A stretch of DNA of 64,000 bases from Streptomyces camelliae (GCF_027625935.1 NZ_CP115300.1:8122001-8186000); one strand, 5' to 3'. Positions 19,063-28,412 are shown, numbered from the stretch's first letter. The notes: generated by a model from the sequence alone, not told the origin. Numbers and translations are program-made.

Positions 19063-21212
19063 GCCGTCGCGGCCGGGTCATCGCGGTCTGGCTGCTGCTG
19101 CTCGCTGTCGTCGGCGGCCTCGGGATCACCCTGCACGGCAAGGTGACCACCGAGTTCTCGGTGCCTGGGATCGAGTCGCAGAAGGCGCAGGACCTGCTGA
19201 AGGAGAAGGTCCCCGAGGCCGCCGGCGGCGTGGCCCGGGTGGTCTTCGCGGCGCCCGAGGGACACAAGCTGACCGAGCCGAAGACGACGGCGGCCGTTGA
19301 GGCGAGCCTGAAGAAGGCCGCAGGGGTCTCCGGCGTCGTGAACGTCTCCGACCCGCTCAAGACCAAGACGGTCTCGCCCGACCTGCGCATCGGATACGCG
19401 GACGTACGCTTCCGCCGGCAGGCCAGCGATGTGCCGCAGTCGGCCAAGGACGCCCTGTCCGGCGCGATGGCCCAGGCCCGCGACGCTGGACTGCAGATCG
19501 AGTTCGGCGGTTCGGCGATGGACGCCAAGACGGAGGTCGGCGGCCCGGCCGAGGTGGTCGGCGTTGTGATCGCCTTGGCCGTCCTGGCCCTGGCCCTCGG
19601 CTCCCTCACAGCCGCCGGGCTGCCGCTGCTGACCGCCCTCGTGGGCGTGGCGATCGGTGTCCTGGGCGTCGAGTTCATGACCCGATACGTCGAGATGACC
19701 AGCACCGCCACCGTGCTCGCCCTGATGATCGGGCTGGCCGTGGGCATCGACTACGCGCTGTTCATCATCTCCCGCCACCGCGAGCCGCTCGCCGACCCCG
19801 AACAGGACGCGGAGGACTCGATCGCGCGTGCCGTGGCCACGTCCGGCGGCGCGGTCGTCTTCGCCGGTGCGACGGTGATCATCGCGCTGGCAGCGCTCGC
19901 GGTCACCGGCATCCCGTTCCTGACGGTGATGGGCCTGGCCGCGGCGGTCACCGTACTGCTGGCGGTCCTGGTCGCCGTCAGCCTCGTACCCGCCGTCCTC
20001 GCCCTGTTCGGCGACCGGCTACGACCGCGCAGTCGCGCTACGGCCGAACGCGCCCCCGGCGCCTGGGGCCTGACCTGGGCCCGCGTGGTCACTCGCAAGC
20101 CGCTGCTCGTCCTGCTGGCGGGAGTGATCGGTCTGCTCGCGCTCGCCGTACCCGCTCGCGAGTTGCGCCTCGGCCTGCCCAGCAACGCTTCGCAGCCTGT
20201 CGACAGCACCCAGCACAAGAGCTACGACCTGCTGACAAAGGGCTTCGGGGCCGGCTTCAACGCCACCCTGACGGCCGTGGTCGACCTGCGTGACATGCCG
20301 GCGGCCGATCGCGGCTCGGCAGTGACGCATCTGAGGGGGAGCCTGGCCGGTGACCGCGGCGTGGCCGTCGTCACCCAGCCGGTCGCCAACGCCGACTCGA
20401 CCCTCGCCGTCATCGCCGTCGTCCCGAAGACCGGGCCGGACGCCCAGGCCACGACCGACCTCGTGCACCGGCTGCGGGAGAACGCCCCCGCCGTCGACAA
20501 GGCGGGCGGCACCCTCTACATCGCGGGTACGACCGCGGCCGCGATCGACGTTGCGGGCAAACTCGCCGACGCACTACCGCTGTTCATCGCCATCATCGTG
20601 GTCCTGGCCCTGATTCTGCTGACCATCGCCTTCCGGTCCCTGCTGGTCCCGGTCAAGGCCGCGTTCGGCTTCCTGCTGTCCGTCGCCGCGTCCCTGGGAG
20701 CCACGGTCTGGGTCTTCCAGGACGGACACCTCAACGGTGTCCTCGACATCCCGTCGGCGGGCCCGGTCACCAGCTTCCTGCTGGTCCTTCTCATCGGCGT
20801 CCTCTTCGGACTCGCCATGGACTACGAGGTCTTCCTCGTCAGCCGCATGCGCGAGCACTATGAGCACACCAACGACGCCACCGAGGCCATCACCCACGGC
20901 GTCGCCCGCAGCGGCCGGGTCGTCAGCGCCGCGGCGCTGATCATGGCGGCGGTCTTCGGCGGCTTCGTCTTCAACCATGACCCGATCATCAAGTCCATCG
21001 GTTTCGCCCTGGCGTTCGGTGTCCTCGTCGATGCCTTCGTGGTCCGCATGACCCTCGTCCCGGCGGTCATGGCCCTGCTCGGCCGCCGCGCCTGGGGCCT
21101 GCCCCGTTGGCTCGACCGGATCACGCCGGATGTCGACATCGAGGGTGCGCGGCTTCCCGCGCGCGCGGAGGCCGAGGCGGACCGGAAGCAGGACGAGGTC
21201 GCCGTGCGCTGA
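19023..21212 (+). CDS. MMPL/RND-family membrane transporter
   Basis: A 729-residue protein with about 12 transmembrane helices in the RND layout: TM1, a large outer loop (about 45-175), a five-helix block, a second outer loop (about 375-520) and a second block. The conserved GLAVGIDYALFIISRHRE and GVLFGLAMDYEVFLVSRMRE motifs hold the proton-relay Asp-Tyr pairs of MMPL proteins. These export lipids, siderophores or toxic compounds. The ATG has GAGAGGAAAG upstream. The divergent TetR gene is the likely regulator. Confidence 0.93.
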   Translation: MASRLYAWARWMARRRGRVIAVWLLLLAVVGGLGITLHGKVTTEFSVPGIESQKAQDLLKEKVPEAAGGVARVVFAAPEGHKLTEPKTTAAVEASLKKAAGVSGVVNVSDPLKTKTVSPDLRIGYADVRFRRQASDVPQSAKDALSGAMAQARDAGLQIEFGGSAMDAKTEVGGPAEVVGVVIALAVLALALGSLTAAGLPLLTALVGVAIGVLGVEFMTRYVEMTSTATVLALMIGLAVGIDYALFIISRHREPLADPEQDAEDSIARAVATSGGAVVFAGATVIIALAALAVTGIPFLTVMGLAAAVTVLLAVLVAVSLVPAVLALFGDRLRPRSRATAERAPGAWGLTWARVVTRKPLLVLLAGVIGLLALAVPARELRLGLPSNASQPVDSTQHKSYDLLTKGFGAGFNATLTAVVDLRDMPAADRGSAVTHLRGSLAGDRGVAVVTQPVANADSTLAVIAVVPKTGPDAQATTDLVHRLRENAPAVDKAGGTLYIAGTTAAAIDVAGKLADALPLFIAIIVVLALILLTIAFRSLLVPVKAAFGFLLSVAASLGATVWVFQDGHLNGVLDIPSAGPVTSFLLVLLIGVLFGLAMDYEVFLVSRMREHYEHTNDATEAITHGVARSGRVVSAAALIMAAVFGGFVFNHDPIIKSIGFALAFGVLVDAFVVRMTLVPAVMALLGRRAWGLPRWLDRITPDVDIEGARLPARAEAEADRKQDEVAVR

Positions 21213-21402
21213 ACCCTCGGCATCTCGTCCATGATCTGTCGGTCCGGTGGCCGAAGCGGCGTGTCGTGGGGTCTGTCCCCACTGCGCTGCTCCGCCCCCC
21301 TGTTCGGCCACCCTTGCAGAAGGAGGGCACTGGTTCCCGAACTGGAATGTGCTTCCGCCTTCGAGGAGCCCGTTCTGACCCTTGTGAGCCGGTGTCCGAC
21401 CG

Positions 21403-21996
21403 CTACGGCGCCCACGCCCGCAGTGCCGCGTCCACCACGCTGTCGACCGTGTCCGGGCCGAGCGGGGAGCCCACGAGGAAGCGCTGGTAGACCAGGGGGC
21501 CGACGGTGGTCATGGCGAATGTCTCGGCCGTGACGTCGACGCGGAGCCGGCCACGCTCGACGGCAGCGGCGACGGCGGGGCGCAGGGCGTCGACGATCTG
21601 GGTCAGTAGTGTCTGCCGCAGGTGTTGCATCCCGCCGTCGTGCTGGGCCCCGCCCAGGACCGCGGCGAGGACTGCTCCGGCCTGGGCGTCGTCGAGCCGC
21701 TCGCCGAGCTGGCGCAGATAGTGGACCAGCTCGGCGCGTGGTTCGGCAATGGACGCGGCCCGCACGTCCTCGGGGGCCGACGACAGGGGCGGCATCCCGG
21801 CCTGCAGCGCGGCCAGGCGGAGGCCGAGCAGGTCGGGCCAGTGGCGGTAGACCGTGGCCCGACCGACCCCGGCACGCGTGGCCACTGCCTGATGGCTCAC
21901 GGCCTCCAGCCCCCCCTGCGTGAGCAGCTCGGTGGCCGCGGCCACCATGGCCTCACGGCTGCGCACCTGGCGCGGGTCGGCTCGCTCCTCCGGCAT
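21403..21996 (-). CDS. TetR-family regulator of the peroxidase/DUF4331 locus (inferred)
   Basis: A 197-residue TetR protein. The helix-turn-helix spans about 15-60 (REAMVAAATELLTQGG, HQAVATRAGVGRATVYRHW), and the C-terminal domain (TetR_C_33-like) spans 70-195. I chose the ATG with AAGAAGG 8 nt upstream over an upstream in-frame GTG/ATG extension that would read through the operator. A palindrome TGAGACAACTTGACTCA lies 15 bp before the start, and two more copies lie in the divergent promoter at 24.35 kb. That distribution makes this protein the probable regulator of the operons on both sides. Confidence 0.9.
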   Translation of the reverse strand: MPEERADPRQVRSREAMVAAATELLTQGGLEAVSHQAVATRAGVGRATVYRHWPDLLGLRLAALQAGMPPLSSAPEDVRAASIAEPRAELVHYLRQLGERLDDAQAGAVLAAVLGGAQHDGGMQHLRQTLLTQIVDALRPAVAAAVERGRLRVDVTAETFAMTTVGPLVYQRFLVGSPLGPDTVDSVVDAALRAWAP

Positions 21997-22010
21997 GCGG
22001 CACCTTCTTG

Positions 22011-22027
22011 TGAGACAACTTGACTCA
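22011..22027. promoter_or_regulatory. TetR operator copy 1 (tetR promoter)
   Basis: TGAGACAACTTGACTCA fits the dyad consensus TGAGWCAASTTGWCTCA. It lies 15 bp upstream of the tetR start and overlaps the last codons of the TPR gene, as expected for autoregulation. Confidence 0.75.
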
Positions 22028-23116
22028 CATGTTAACCGCAAGGTGCCGTGGCAGGGCCGTGCCGAGCGTCTCCTGGCCGCCGACCGTACGGGCCCGCCCG
22101 ACCAGGGCGTACGACCTGGTCGTCTGACGCATGACGAGGGTGCGCAGCGCCAGCTGGAGTCCGCGGTCGACGTCGCCTCCGACCGTCAGCCAGAAGTCGG
22201 CGGCGTGATCGGCGTACGCCTCCGGGTGCCGCAGTACCAGATCCTCGTACTGTTCGGCCGCCTGGTCCCGCCATGCCTGCGCTTCCTGGTGCCGGTCGGC
22301 GGCCCGCAGGGCGCGCGCGAGATGGGCGGCGTACTCGGGGTCGTCGCTCGTTTCCGCCAGGGAGCGCAGCCGGGCCACAGCGGCCCGGGGATCTCCGAGG
22401 AGGAGTTCGACTTCCGCGAGGTGGCCGGTTGCCGGCGCGTAGCCCGGCACCCGGCGACATGCTGCCTCGAACCACCGCCGGGCCCTGGGCAGATCGCCCG
22501 CGCGCATCCACATCACACCGCGCCGGAAGTCCAGTTGGGCGAGCGGGAAAGGAGAGACGCCGTGACAGCGCCGTCGCGCCTCCTCGAAGACGTGCTCCGC
22601 CTCTGTGGTCTCACCGCGTTCTGCCCGGAACACCGCAAGGGCCCCCAGCATCGCGAAGTCGGACTGGTGCGGGGCGGCCTTTCTCAGCAGGGAACGGGCT
22701 TCGGTGTGACAGCCGACCGCCTGCAGAATCGCCGCCCGTTCCGCGTCCAGGGCGGCCGGTGCGGCGCCGAGCCGGGCCGCCGCGTCGAGGTCGGCCATGG
22801 CGTCGGCGCAACGGTGCAGGGTTGCTCGCGCCCGGGCGCGAGCCAGCAGGGCGGCGGTGTGCTCGGGAGCGCGGCGTACCCATCCGTCGGCGAGTCGGGC
22901 CGCCTGCTCGTAGTCGGCGATGCGACCGAGGAAGTGCCCGCGCAGCGTGAGCAGGTCGACCAGGCCCGCCTGTGGTGCGACGGTGAACGGTCCGGCCTCG
23001 TCCGCCTGCTGGGCTCGTGCCGTCAGGCCGTCGATCCGGGCCGACAGGTTCACCAGGGCGATGGTGCCGTTCGTCGTGGTCGGCTCGTGGTCGCCTCGGA
23101 CGGGTGCGGGGGTCAT
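22025..23116 (-). CDS. Tetratricopeptide-repeat protein
   Basis: A 363-residue soluble protein made of repeated helical hairpins of the TPR type (for example YEQAARLADGWVRRAPEHTAALLARARA, LGALAVFRAERGETTEAEHVFEEARRR, GDLPRARRWFEAACRRVPGYAPATGHLA). TPR arrays bind protein partners. Its ATG overlaps the stop of the DUF4331 gene (ATGA), so the two are coupled and probably act together. A DUF4331-plus-TPR pair is a layout I associate with exported DUF4331 systems, but this one has no visible signal peptide. Confidence 0.8.
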   Translation of the reverse strand: MTPAPVRGDHEPTTTNGTIALVNLSARIDGLTARAQQADEAGPFTVAPQAGLVDLLTLRGHFLGRIADYEQAARLADGWVRRAPEHTAALLARARARATLHRCADAMADLDAAARLGAAPAALDAERAAILQAVGCHTEARSLLRKAAPHQSDFAMLGALAVFRAERGETTEAEHVFEEARRRCHGVSPFPLAQLDFRRGVMWMRAGDLPRARRWFEAACRRVPGYAPATGHLAEVELLLGDPRAAVARLRSLAETSDDPEYAAHLARALRAADRHQEAQAWRDQAAEQYEDLVLRHPEAYADHAADFWLTVGGDVDRGLQLALRTLVMRQTTRSYALVGRARTVGGQETLGTALPRHLAVNM

Positions 23117-24288
23117 GCCGCTTCCCCCTCCGGCTCGGGCGCCGCCAGCAGCGCGGTCATCACGGTCATGAGGTCCGGCGGGTTCGGGTTGGGGGCCACC
23201 AGGTAGGGGAAGCGGTGGGTGGCCGGCCGGGTCCCGTGATCGACGCCGTCGCTGATGCGGGCTCCGTCGACACCGTGCACCAGCAGCGTGTACAGGGTGT
23301 CCACGATGTCGTCGTTGGGAGCCCTGCCGCCACAGGTCGTGTGTTCGCGGCCGGCGAGGAGAGCGGTCTCGATCTCGAAGCAGCTGTTCTCCGAGAACGG
23401 CTTGGAGACATCCACGACGAGGAAGTCCGCGAGAAGCAGCCCGGTCAGCGGGTGACCGCCCTGTCCGTTCAGCGGTCAGACGGTCTCGCCGTCGAGGCGG
23501 TCGAAGAAGGCCGGGTTCGCGTCGAACCGTGCCCGGTACGCGCCGGCGTAGTCCGGTCGTACGGCGAAGGCGTCCTCATCGTTGTACAGGTCCCGGATTT
23601 CGAGGTCGCTGTTGACGGGGTCGAACTTCCTGCTCGCCAGGACGACGTTCTTGATCTCGGGTCGGCCCATGCGCTCCAGCCGGACAGGACGTCCGCCCGA
23701 GGACACGGTCTCGCCGACGACGGCGAGCAGCGGGCCGCTGTCCGGGTCGAACACCGTCTCGGGGTCGACTTCGACGACGATGCTCAGGACGTTCATGCCT
23801 TCGAGGGTGTTGGCCGCGCCGGGCCGGAAGGCCAGCTTCTCCGTGGCGTCGGCAGCCAGTACGCCCGCGAGGTCGATGAAGAACGGGTCGAGCCGCGGCC
23901 CGGCGAAAATCCGCAGGCCATTGGTGTCGATGGGTGTCTCGTCGCCGACCTGGAAGACGACCTGTCCGCCGTCCGGCGTCGTGCAGAGGCCTGTCTGCAC
24001 CGGCCTGTCGTCGCCGAGGACTCGGTCGGGCGCAGCGAAGGTGAAGTCGAGTGCGTACTCGGCATCGCCGACGACGAACGCGGCCCCCTCGGACGCCGGC
24101 GAGACCGGGCGGACCCGGAAGCGGTAGGTGAGGGCGTCGGAGAACAGCGCCGTGGGCGTGGCGGCCGGGAAGACGTTGAGGACGAGGACCAGACGGCCGG
24201 GCCGGTCCGGGCTCGGGAAGACGAAGACGTCGGCGATGTCGGACGCGGGATCGAAGAGGATGCGCGGTCCGGAGAAGTGATCCGCCAT
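23113..24288 (-). pseudogene. DUF4331 protein gene interrupted by an in-frame TGA
   Basis: The frame starts at ATG 24288 (GAAGGAG 5 nt upstream) and reads a DUF4331 protein (MADHFSGPRILFDP, DIADVFVFPSPDRPGRLVLVLNV, LYNDEDAFAV). At 23476-23478 it meets TGA. The same frame then continues without a shift into GGHPLTGLLLADFLVVDVSKP, a typical C-terminal DUF4331 segment, and ends at 23113 overlapping the TPR start. Only one codon is wrong, in a position where relatives have Trp, so a TGG-to-TGA change is likely. The product is cut to 270 of 391 residues unless the stop is read through. Function of DUF4331 is unknown; no signal peptide is present here. Confidence 0.8.
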
Positions 24289-24334
24289 CGGGACTCCTTC
24301 AGGAGGGATGGATGTGCCGGAGATCCGTCAACTG

Positions 24335-24378
24335 TGAGACAGGCTGACTCATAGAAGGTTGTGAGTCAACTTGTCTCA
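24335..24378. promoter_or_regulatory. Two tandem TetR operators in divergent promoter
   Basis: TGAGACAGGCTGACTCA (24335-24351) and TGAGTCAACTTGTCTCA (24362-24378) have centres 27 bp apart. Both match the operator at the tetR promoter at 22.0 kb. They lie between the start of the DUF4331 gene and the start of the peroxidase operon and could control both directions. Confidence 0.8.
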
Positions 24379-24517
24379 TAGTGGCGTTCGTCATGCCGCC
24401 GATTGCGAGCGGTGCGTTGACAGGCCGCGTAGGTGAACTGATGATGTCCTCAGTTATGGGGGATTGCTCAGAGGCGTCGACCGGCAGGTGGGCGCCCCGA
24501 ACCCGAGGAGAAGTGCC

Positions 24518-25126
24518 ATGAGCGAGAAGGACCTGCACGCGAAGTTCCAGAAGCTGCCCGAGGCCGTCCGCGAGAAGGTCGACTCGGCGCTGGCGGACGC
24601 CAAGATCGCGCTCAAGCTGAAGGTCGCCGAGATCCTGGCCGACAAGCAGGAGGTGGCCGAGCACGCCGTCACGACAGCCGGCCGGATCGGCGCCAAGAGC
24701 GGTGAGGTCTCCGAGCTGACGACGATCCTGCCGCTGAAGCCGGGCGGTGCCGAACGGCTGCGGAAGTTCTTCAAGCTGGTCGGGGGAAATCTGGCCGGCG
24801 CCGGTCAGGTCGGAACGCTGCACAACATGCGGTTCGTGTTCCTGGACAACGACACCAAGCTGCTGTTCGCGACCGCCTTCGACGGCGAGTGGGACCCCTA
24901 CATCGACGACTTCGCCACCAAGATCCCCGACTTCATGGACTACCTGTTCAGCAACGTCGAGGGCTGGCCCGGCATCACCTCGCCGGACGTGAAGGACTTC
25001 ATCGTGAAGTACCAGATCCCGGCGGAGGCGTGGTTCGTCGCCCACCCGGGCCTCACCGTCGCAGAGGGCGCCCGCCTCAAGCGGCAGGAGTCCGCCGTGC
25101 AGCGCTTCCTGTCCGACCTCAACTGA
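24518..25126 (+). CDS. Protein of unknown function, first gene of peroxidase operon
   Basis: A 202-residue soluble protein. The N-terminal third is a charged helix (SEKDLHAKFQKLPEAVREKV), and the remainder has mixed beta-alpha segments (LTTILPLKPGGAERLRKFFK, MRFVFLDNDTKLLFATAFDG, WDPYIDDFATKIPDFMDYLF) compatible with a ferredoxin-like alpha/beta-barrel half, a fold also used by Dyp peroxidases. I do not recognise a named family. The ATG has GAGGAG 7 nt upstream. The stop is 13 bp before the Dyp peroxidase start, so it was probably made as its partner. Confidence 0.75.
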   Translation: MSEKDLHAKFQKLPEAVREKVDSALADAKIALKLKVAEILADKQEVAEHAVTTAGRIGAKSGEVSELTTILPLKPGGAERLRKFFKLVGGNLAGAGQVGTLHNMRFVFLDNDTKLLFATAFDGEWDPYIDDFATKIPDFMDYLFSNVEGWPGITSPDVKDFIVKYQIPAEAWFVAHPGLTVAEGARLKRQESAVQRFLSDLN

Positions 25127-25139
25127 GGACAGGCGCACC

Positions 25140-26474
25140 ATGTCCGTCTTCCGACGCCTGCGCCGCCCGCCCACGCTGGAGCTCGACGACATCCAGGCGA
25201 CCCTGCTGCGGGCCCGGCCGGAGCCCTACTTCGGCACCCACGCCATCCTGGAGATCACCGAGCCCGCCGCGGGCAGAGAGCTGCTGCGCCGGCTGGCGCC
25301 CCGGGTGACCTCGGCCGCCCGCTGGGACGAACCGCGGCCGTCCTGGCTGGCTCTCGCCCTCAGCTATCAGGGACTCGTAGCCCTTGGTGTGCCGCACGAG
25401 TCGCTGGCCTCCTTCCCGGCCAACTTCCGTGCCGGGATGGCCGCCCGCGCCGAGCGGCTGCGTGACACCGGCCCGAACGCGCCGGAGCGCTGGGAGTTCC
25501 CGTTCGGCACGCCGCGCGTGCACGTCGCCGTCACGGTCTACGCCGCGAGCGAGCACGACTGGCGTGCCGAAGTCGCCGCCTACGAGACGGAGTTGGGCGA
25601 AGTGCCGGGAGTGCGGCTGCTGTCGCACCAGGACTTCGCGGCCGACGGGTTCAATGTGTTCGGGTACCGCGACGGCTTCAGCCAGCCGGTGGTCGAGGGC
25701 AGCGGCGCCGAACCCCTGCCCGGCGACGGCCGCCCGATCAAGGCCGGCGAGTTCGTGCTGGGCTACCCGAGCGAGACCGGCCATCCCCTGCCCGTGCCGA
25801 CTCCGGACGTCCTCGGCCGCAACGGCACCTACGTGGTCTTCCGCAAGTACCACTCCCATGTCGCCGCCTTCAACACGTGGCTGCACGACAACGCCCGCAC
25901 CGAGGCCGAACGCGAACTGCTGGCCGCCAAGCTCGTCGGCCGCTGGCGCAGCGGCGCGCCCTTGGCCCTGGCTCCGGAGCGTGACAACCCCGCGATCGGC
26001 GACGACCCGAACCGGATCAACGACTTCGACTATGCCGCCGACCCGCGCGGCCTGCGCACGCCCCTCGGATCGCACATCCGCCGGATGAACCCCCGCGACA
26101 CGAAGCTGACGGTCCTCACCGACGTCAACATCCGCCGCATCATCCGGCGCGGCACCTCCTACGGCACCCCTCTGCCCCCGGACCGCCTCAAGGACGACGG
26201 CACGCCGCGCGGCCTGGACTTCATCGCGCTCGGCGCGCGTGCGATCGACAACGTCGAGTTCCTGCAGAGCGAGTGGGTCGGCTCGGGCAACTTCATGGGC
26301 CTGGGCAAGGAGAAGGACCCGATGATCTCGCTCCAGGACAAGGGTGCCTACTTCACCGTGCCCGGCACCCCGCCGCGCCGGGTGCAGAACATCCAGTCCT
26401 TCAACACCCTTCTCGGCGGCGAGTACTTCTTCATGCCGAGCCTGACCGCAATCCGCTGGCTGAGCAGCATCTGA
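25140..26474 (+). CDS. Dyp-type haem peroxidase
   Basis: A 444-residue dye-decolourising peroxidase. The distal GxxDG motif is GYRDG (175-179, catalytic Asp178), and the proximal haem ligand is the His in GSHIRRMNPRD (His312), with the conserved Arg in the same segment. No Tat signal is visible, so it is cytoplasmic or carried in a compartment. DyPs oxidise dyes, phenols or other bulky substrates with H2O2. Second gene of an operon between an unknown protein and a catalase-like protein, all under the twin TetR operators. Confidence 0.93.
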   Translation: MSVFRRLRRPPTLELDDIQATLLRARPEPYFGTHAILEITEPAAGRELLRRLAPRVTSAARWDEPRPSWLALALSYQGLVALGVPHESLASFPANFRAGMAARAERLRDTGPNAPERWEFPFGTPRVHVAVTVYAASEHDWRAEVAAYETELGEVPGVRLLSHQDFAADGFNVFGYRDGFSQPVVEGSGAEPLPGDGRPIKAGEFVLGYPSETGHPLPVPTPDVLGRNGTYVVFRKYHSHVAAFNTWLHDNARTEAERELLAAKLVGRWRSGAPLALAPERDNPAIGDDPNRINDFDYAADPRGLRTPLGSHIRRMNPRDTKLTVLTDVNIRRIIRRGTSYGTPLPPDRLKDDGTPRGLDFIALGARAIDNVEFLQSEWVGSGNFMGLGKEKDPMISLQDKGAYFTVPGTPPRRVQNIQSFNTLLGGEYFFMPSLTAIRWLSSI

Positions 26475-26498
26475 CCCCACCCCGCGCGGAGGCATCCC

Positions 26499-27587
26499 AT
26501 GACCTCGTACATCCGCTACCGGCCCGACCTCGAACAGCCCTTTCCGAACGAGCAGGAACTCGTCCGCCAGGTCGTCGAAGCCATGGGCAAGGCCAACCGG
26601 CAGGTCGCCGACAAACACCGCCACGGCCTGCGCGATGCCCACGCCAAGAGCCACGGCGTCCTCGCCGGCGAACTACGCGTCCAGCCGAACCTGCCGGCCC
26701 ACCTCGCCCAGGGGCTGTTCGCCGAACCCGCCGTCTACCCGGTCATCGTCCGCTTCTCCTCGGCTCCGGGCGACCTGCGCTCCGACCAGGTACCCGTCCA
26801 GCGCGGCATCGCGATCAAGGTGATCGGCGCACCTGGACCCCGTGCCGTCGACGACGGCTTCACCACCCAGGACTTCCTCCTGGTCAACCACCCCACCCTG
26901 CCCTTCGGCAACATCGCCGAGTACGCCAAACTGCAGGACCTGCTGGAGAAGCAGCCCCGCCAGAGCGACCAGCAACTCCAGCTCACCGGACTGGCCGCCC
27001 GCGTCGCCGCCAAGGCCCTCACCCGCGCCGGACGCCCGCTTCCACCGGCCGTCGAAACCCTGGCCGCGGCCAACCACCACATCCTCGGCGAGACCTTCCA
27101 CTCCATGGCGGCGCTGCGCTACGGCGACCACGTCGCCAAGATCTCGGCCGCGCCGCGCTCGGCCGACGTCAAGGCCCTCACCGGCCGGCCCGTCGACCGG
27201 AAGGCCGGAGAGTCGGCACTGCGCGACCTCGTCGTGGACTTCTTCGCGCACAACAGCGCGGACTACGACATCAGGGCCCAACTGTGCACGGACATCGACC
27301 GCATGCCCGTGGAGGACGCCTCCGTCCTGTGGCCCGAGGAGCTGTCAGCGCACGAGGTCGTCGCAGTGCTGCACCTGCCCGCCCAGAACGCCTACAGCGA
27401 CGCCCGCCGCCGCTACGCCGACGACGTCCTGTCCTTCAGTCCGTGGCACGCCCTGGAGGCCCACCGCCCGCTGGGCTCCATCATGCGCTCGCGCCGGACC
27501 GCCTACCCCGCCTCCAGCGACTTCCGCCACCGCCTCAACGATGTGGAGCCCCAGGAGCCGTCCGACATCAAGGAGCTTCCTGCCTGA
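26499..27587 (+). CDS. Catalase-family haem protein (SrpA-like)
   Basis: A 362-residue member of the small catalase-related superfamily. The N-terminal HRHGLRDAHAKSHGVLAGEL holds the distal His (SHG), followed by YPVIVRFSSAPGDLRSD, and the C-terminal SIMRSRRTAYPASSDFRH contains the Arg-x3-Tyr likely to ligate haem. It is shorter than true catalases (about 480 residues), and such proteins may be peroxidases or allene-oxide-synthase-like enzymes acting on lipid hydroperoxides. It follows the Dyp peroxidase gene by 24 bp, so the operon encodes two different haem peroxidases. Confidence 0.85.
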   Translation: MTSYIRYRPDLEQPFPNEQELVRQVVEAMGKANRQVADKHRHGLRDAHAKSHGVLAGELRVQPNLPAHLAQGLFAEPAVYPVIVRFSSAPGDLRSDQVPVQRGIAIKVIGAPGPRAVDDGFTTQDFLLVNHPTLPFGNIAEYAKLQDLLEKQPRQSDQQLQLTGLAARVAAKALTRAGRPLPPAVETLAAANHHILGETFHSMAALRYGDHVAKISAAPRSADVKALTGRPVDRKAGESALRDLVVDFFAHNSADYDIRAQLCTDIDRMPVEDASVLWPEELSAHEVVAVLHLPAQNAYSDARRRYADDVLSFSPWHALEAHRPLGSIMRSRRTAYPASSDFRHRLNDVEPQEPSDIKELPA

Positions 27588-27702
27588 TCCTCCTCGCCTG
27601 TCCTCCCGGCGCGAAGTGCGGATGCGGCCGCAGATCGCGCCGGGCGCTCGCATGTCAGAATGGAGGCGCTCGTACGTCGTCCGGTCTTCATCGAGGTTTT
27701 CC

Positions 27703-28350
27703 GTGTCCCAGCCCGTCGGCCGCGTGCCACAGCGACGCAACGCACGGTCCAATCGGGCGCGCATTCTGGCCACCGCACGCCAGGAACTCGGACGGAACCC
27801 CGACATCACCCTGGAGGAGCTGGCCCGCGCCTCCGGTGTCGTCAGGCGCACCCTTTTCGGACACTTCCCCGGACGGGCGGCGCTCCTGGAGGCGCTGGCC
27901 GAGGAGGCTGCCGAAGCTCTTGAGGCCGCCGTGGCGTTCGGAGCGCCGGCGACGGAGCCGGCCGAGCGGGCGCTCGCGCGGTTCACTCTGTCGATCTGGC
28001 CGGTGGGCGACCGCTACCGGATGCTCCTGGCGCTCGCCCACCGTGACCTGGGCGCGGAACGTGTCGACGAGATCCTCACGCCCGCCCGGGTCAGGGCCAC
28101 CGCCATCGTGGAGTACGGACAGCGCGACGGCGTCTTCCACTCCCATCTGCCGCCCGCCGTGCTCGGCGCCGCCCTGGAGGCGATGACGGTCGCCCTCCTG
28201 GAGGAGGTCAACACCGGCACGTTCGAGGACGACGGCACCCGGGTGGCTGTCGCCACGCTCATCGCGGCAGGTGTCCCGGAGAAACAGGCGCGCGTCGTGG
28301 TCGACGAGGTGGTGGCCACGGCAACGGCGGAGGATGCCGCGGACGGCTGA
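27703..28350 (+). CDS. TetR-family regulator (paralogue of the one at 30.5 kb)
   Basis: A 215-residue TetR protein: RARILATARQELGRNPDITLEELARASGVVRRTLFGHFPGR-type helix-turn-helix and a C-terminal domain with WPVGDRYRMLL and DLGAERV. It is clearly paralogous to the regulator at 30466-31104, which shares the same phrases. The GTG start has GAGG about 7 nt upstream; the frame is open further but overlaps the catalase-like gene. A strong hairpin follows 35 bp after the stop. The target is not evident; the convergent MFS exporter gene is a candidate by analogy. Confidence 0.85.
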   Translation: MSQPVGRVPQRRNARSNRARILATARQELGRNPDITLEELARASGVVRRTLFGHFPGRAALLEALAEEAAEALEAAVAFGAPATEPAERALARFTLSIWPVGDRYRMLLALAHRDLGAERVDEILTPARVRATAIVEYGQRDGVFHSHLPPAVLGAALEAMTVALLEEVNTGTFEDDGTRVAVATLIAAGVPEKQARVVVDEVVATATAEDAADG

Positions 28351-28384
28351 GCCGCCGTGCGGCTGGCCAGGCAGAGGTCCGATC

Positions 28385-28412
28385 AGACCCCGGTGCAGAT
28401 GCACCGGGGTCT
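28385..28412 (+). terminator. Hairpin terminator after tetR
   Basis: A perfect 13-bp stem, AGACCCCGGTGCA / TGCACCGGGGTCT, with a 2-nt central gap, lies 35 bp after the tetR stop. There is no T-run after it, as is common in Streptomyces terminators. Confidence 0.75.

Noticed and set aside
23476..23478. TGA as a selenocysteine codon
   Set aside because: The residue aligned in relatives is Trp, not Cys, and no SECIS-like stem-loop was evident just after the codon.
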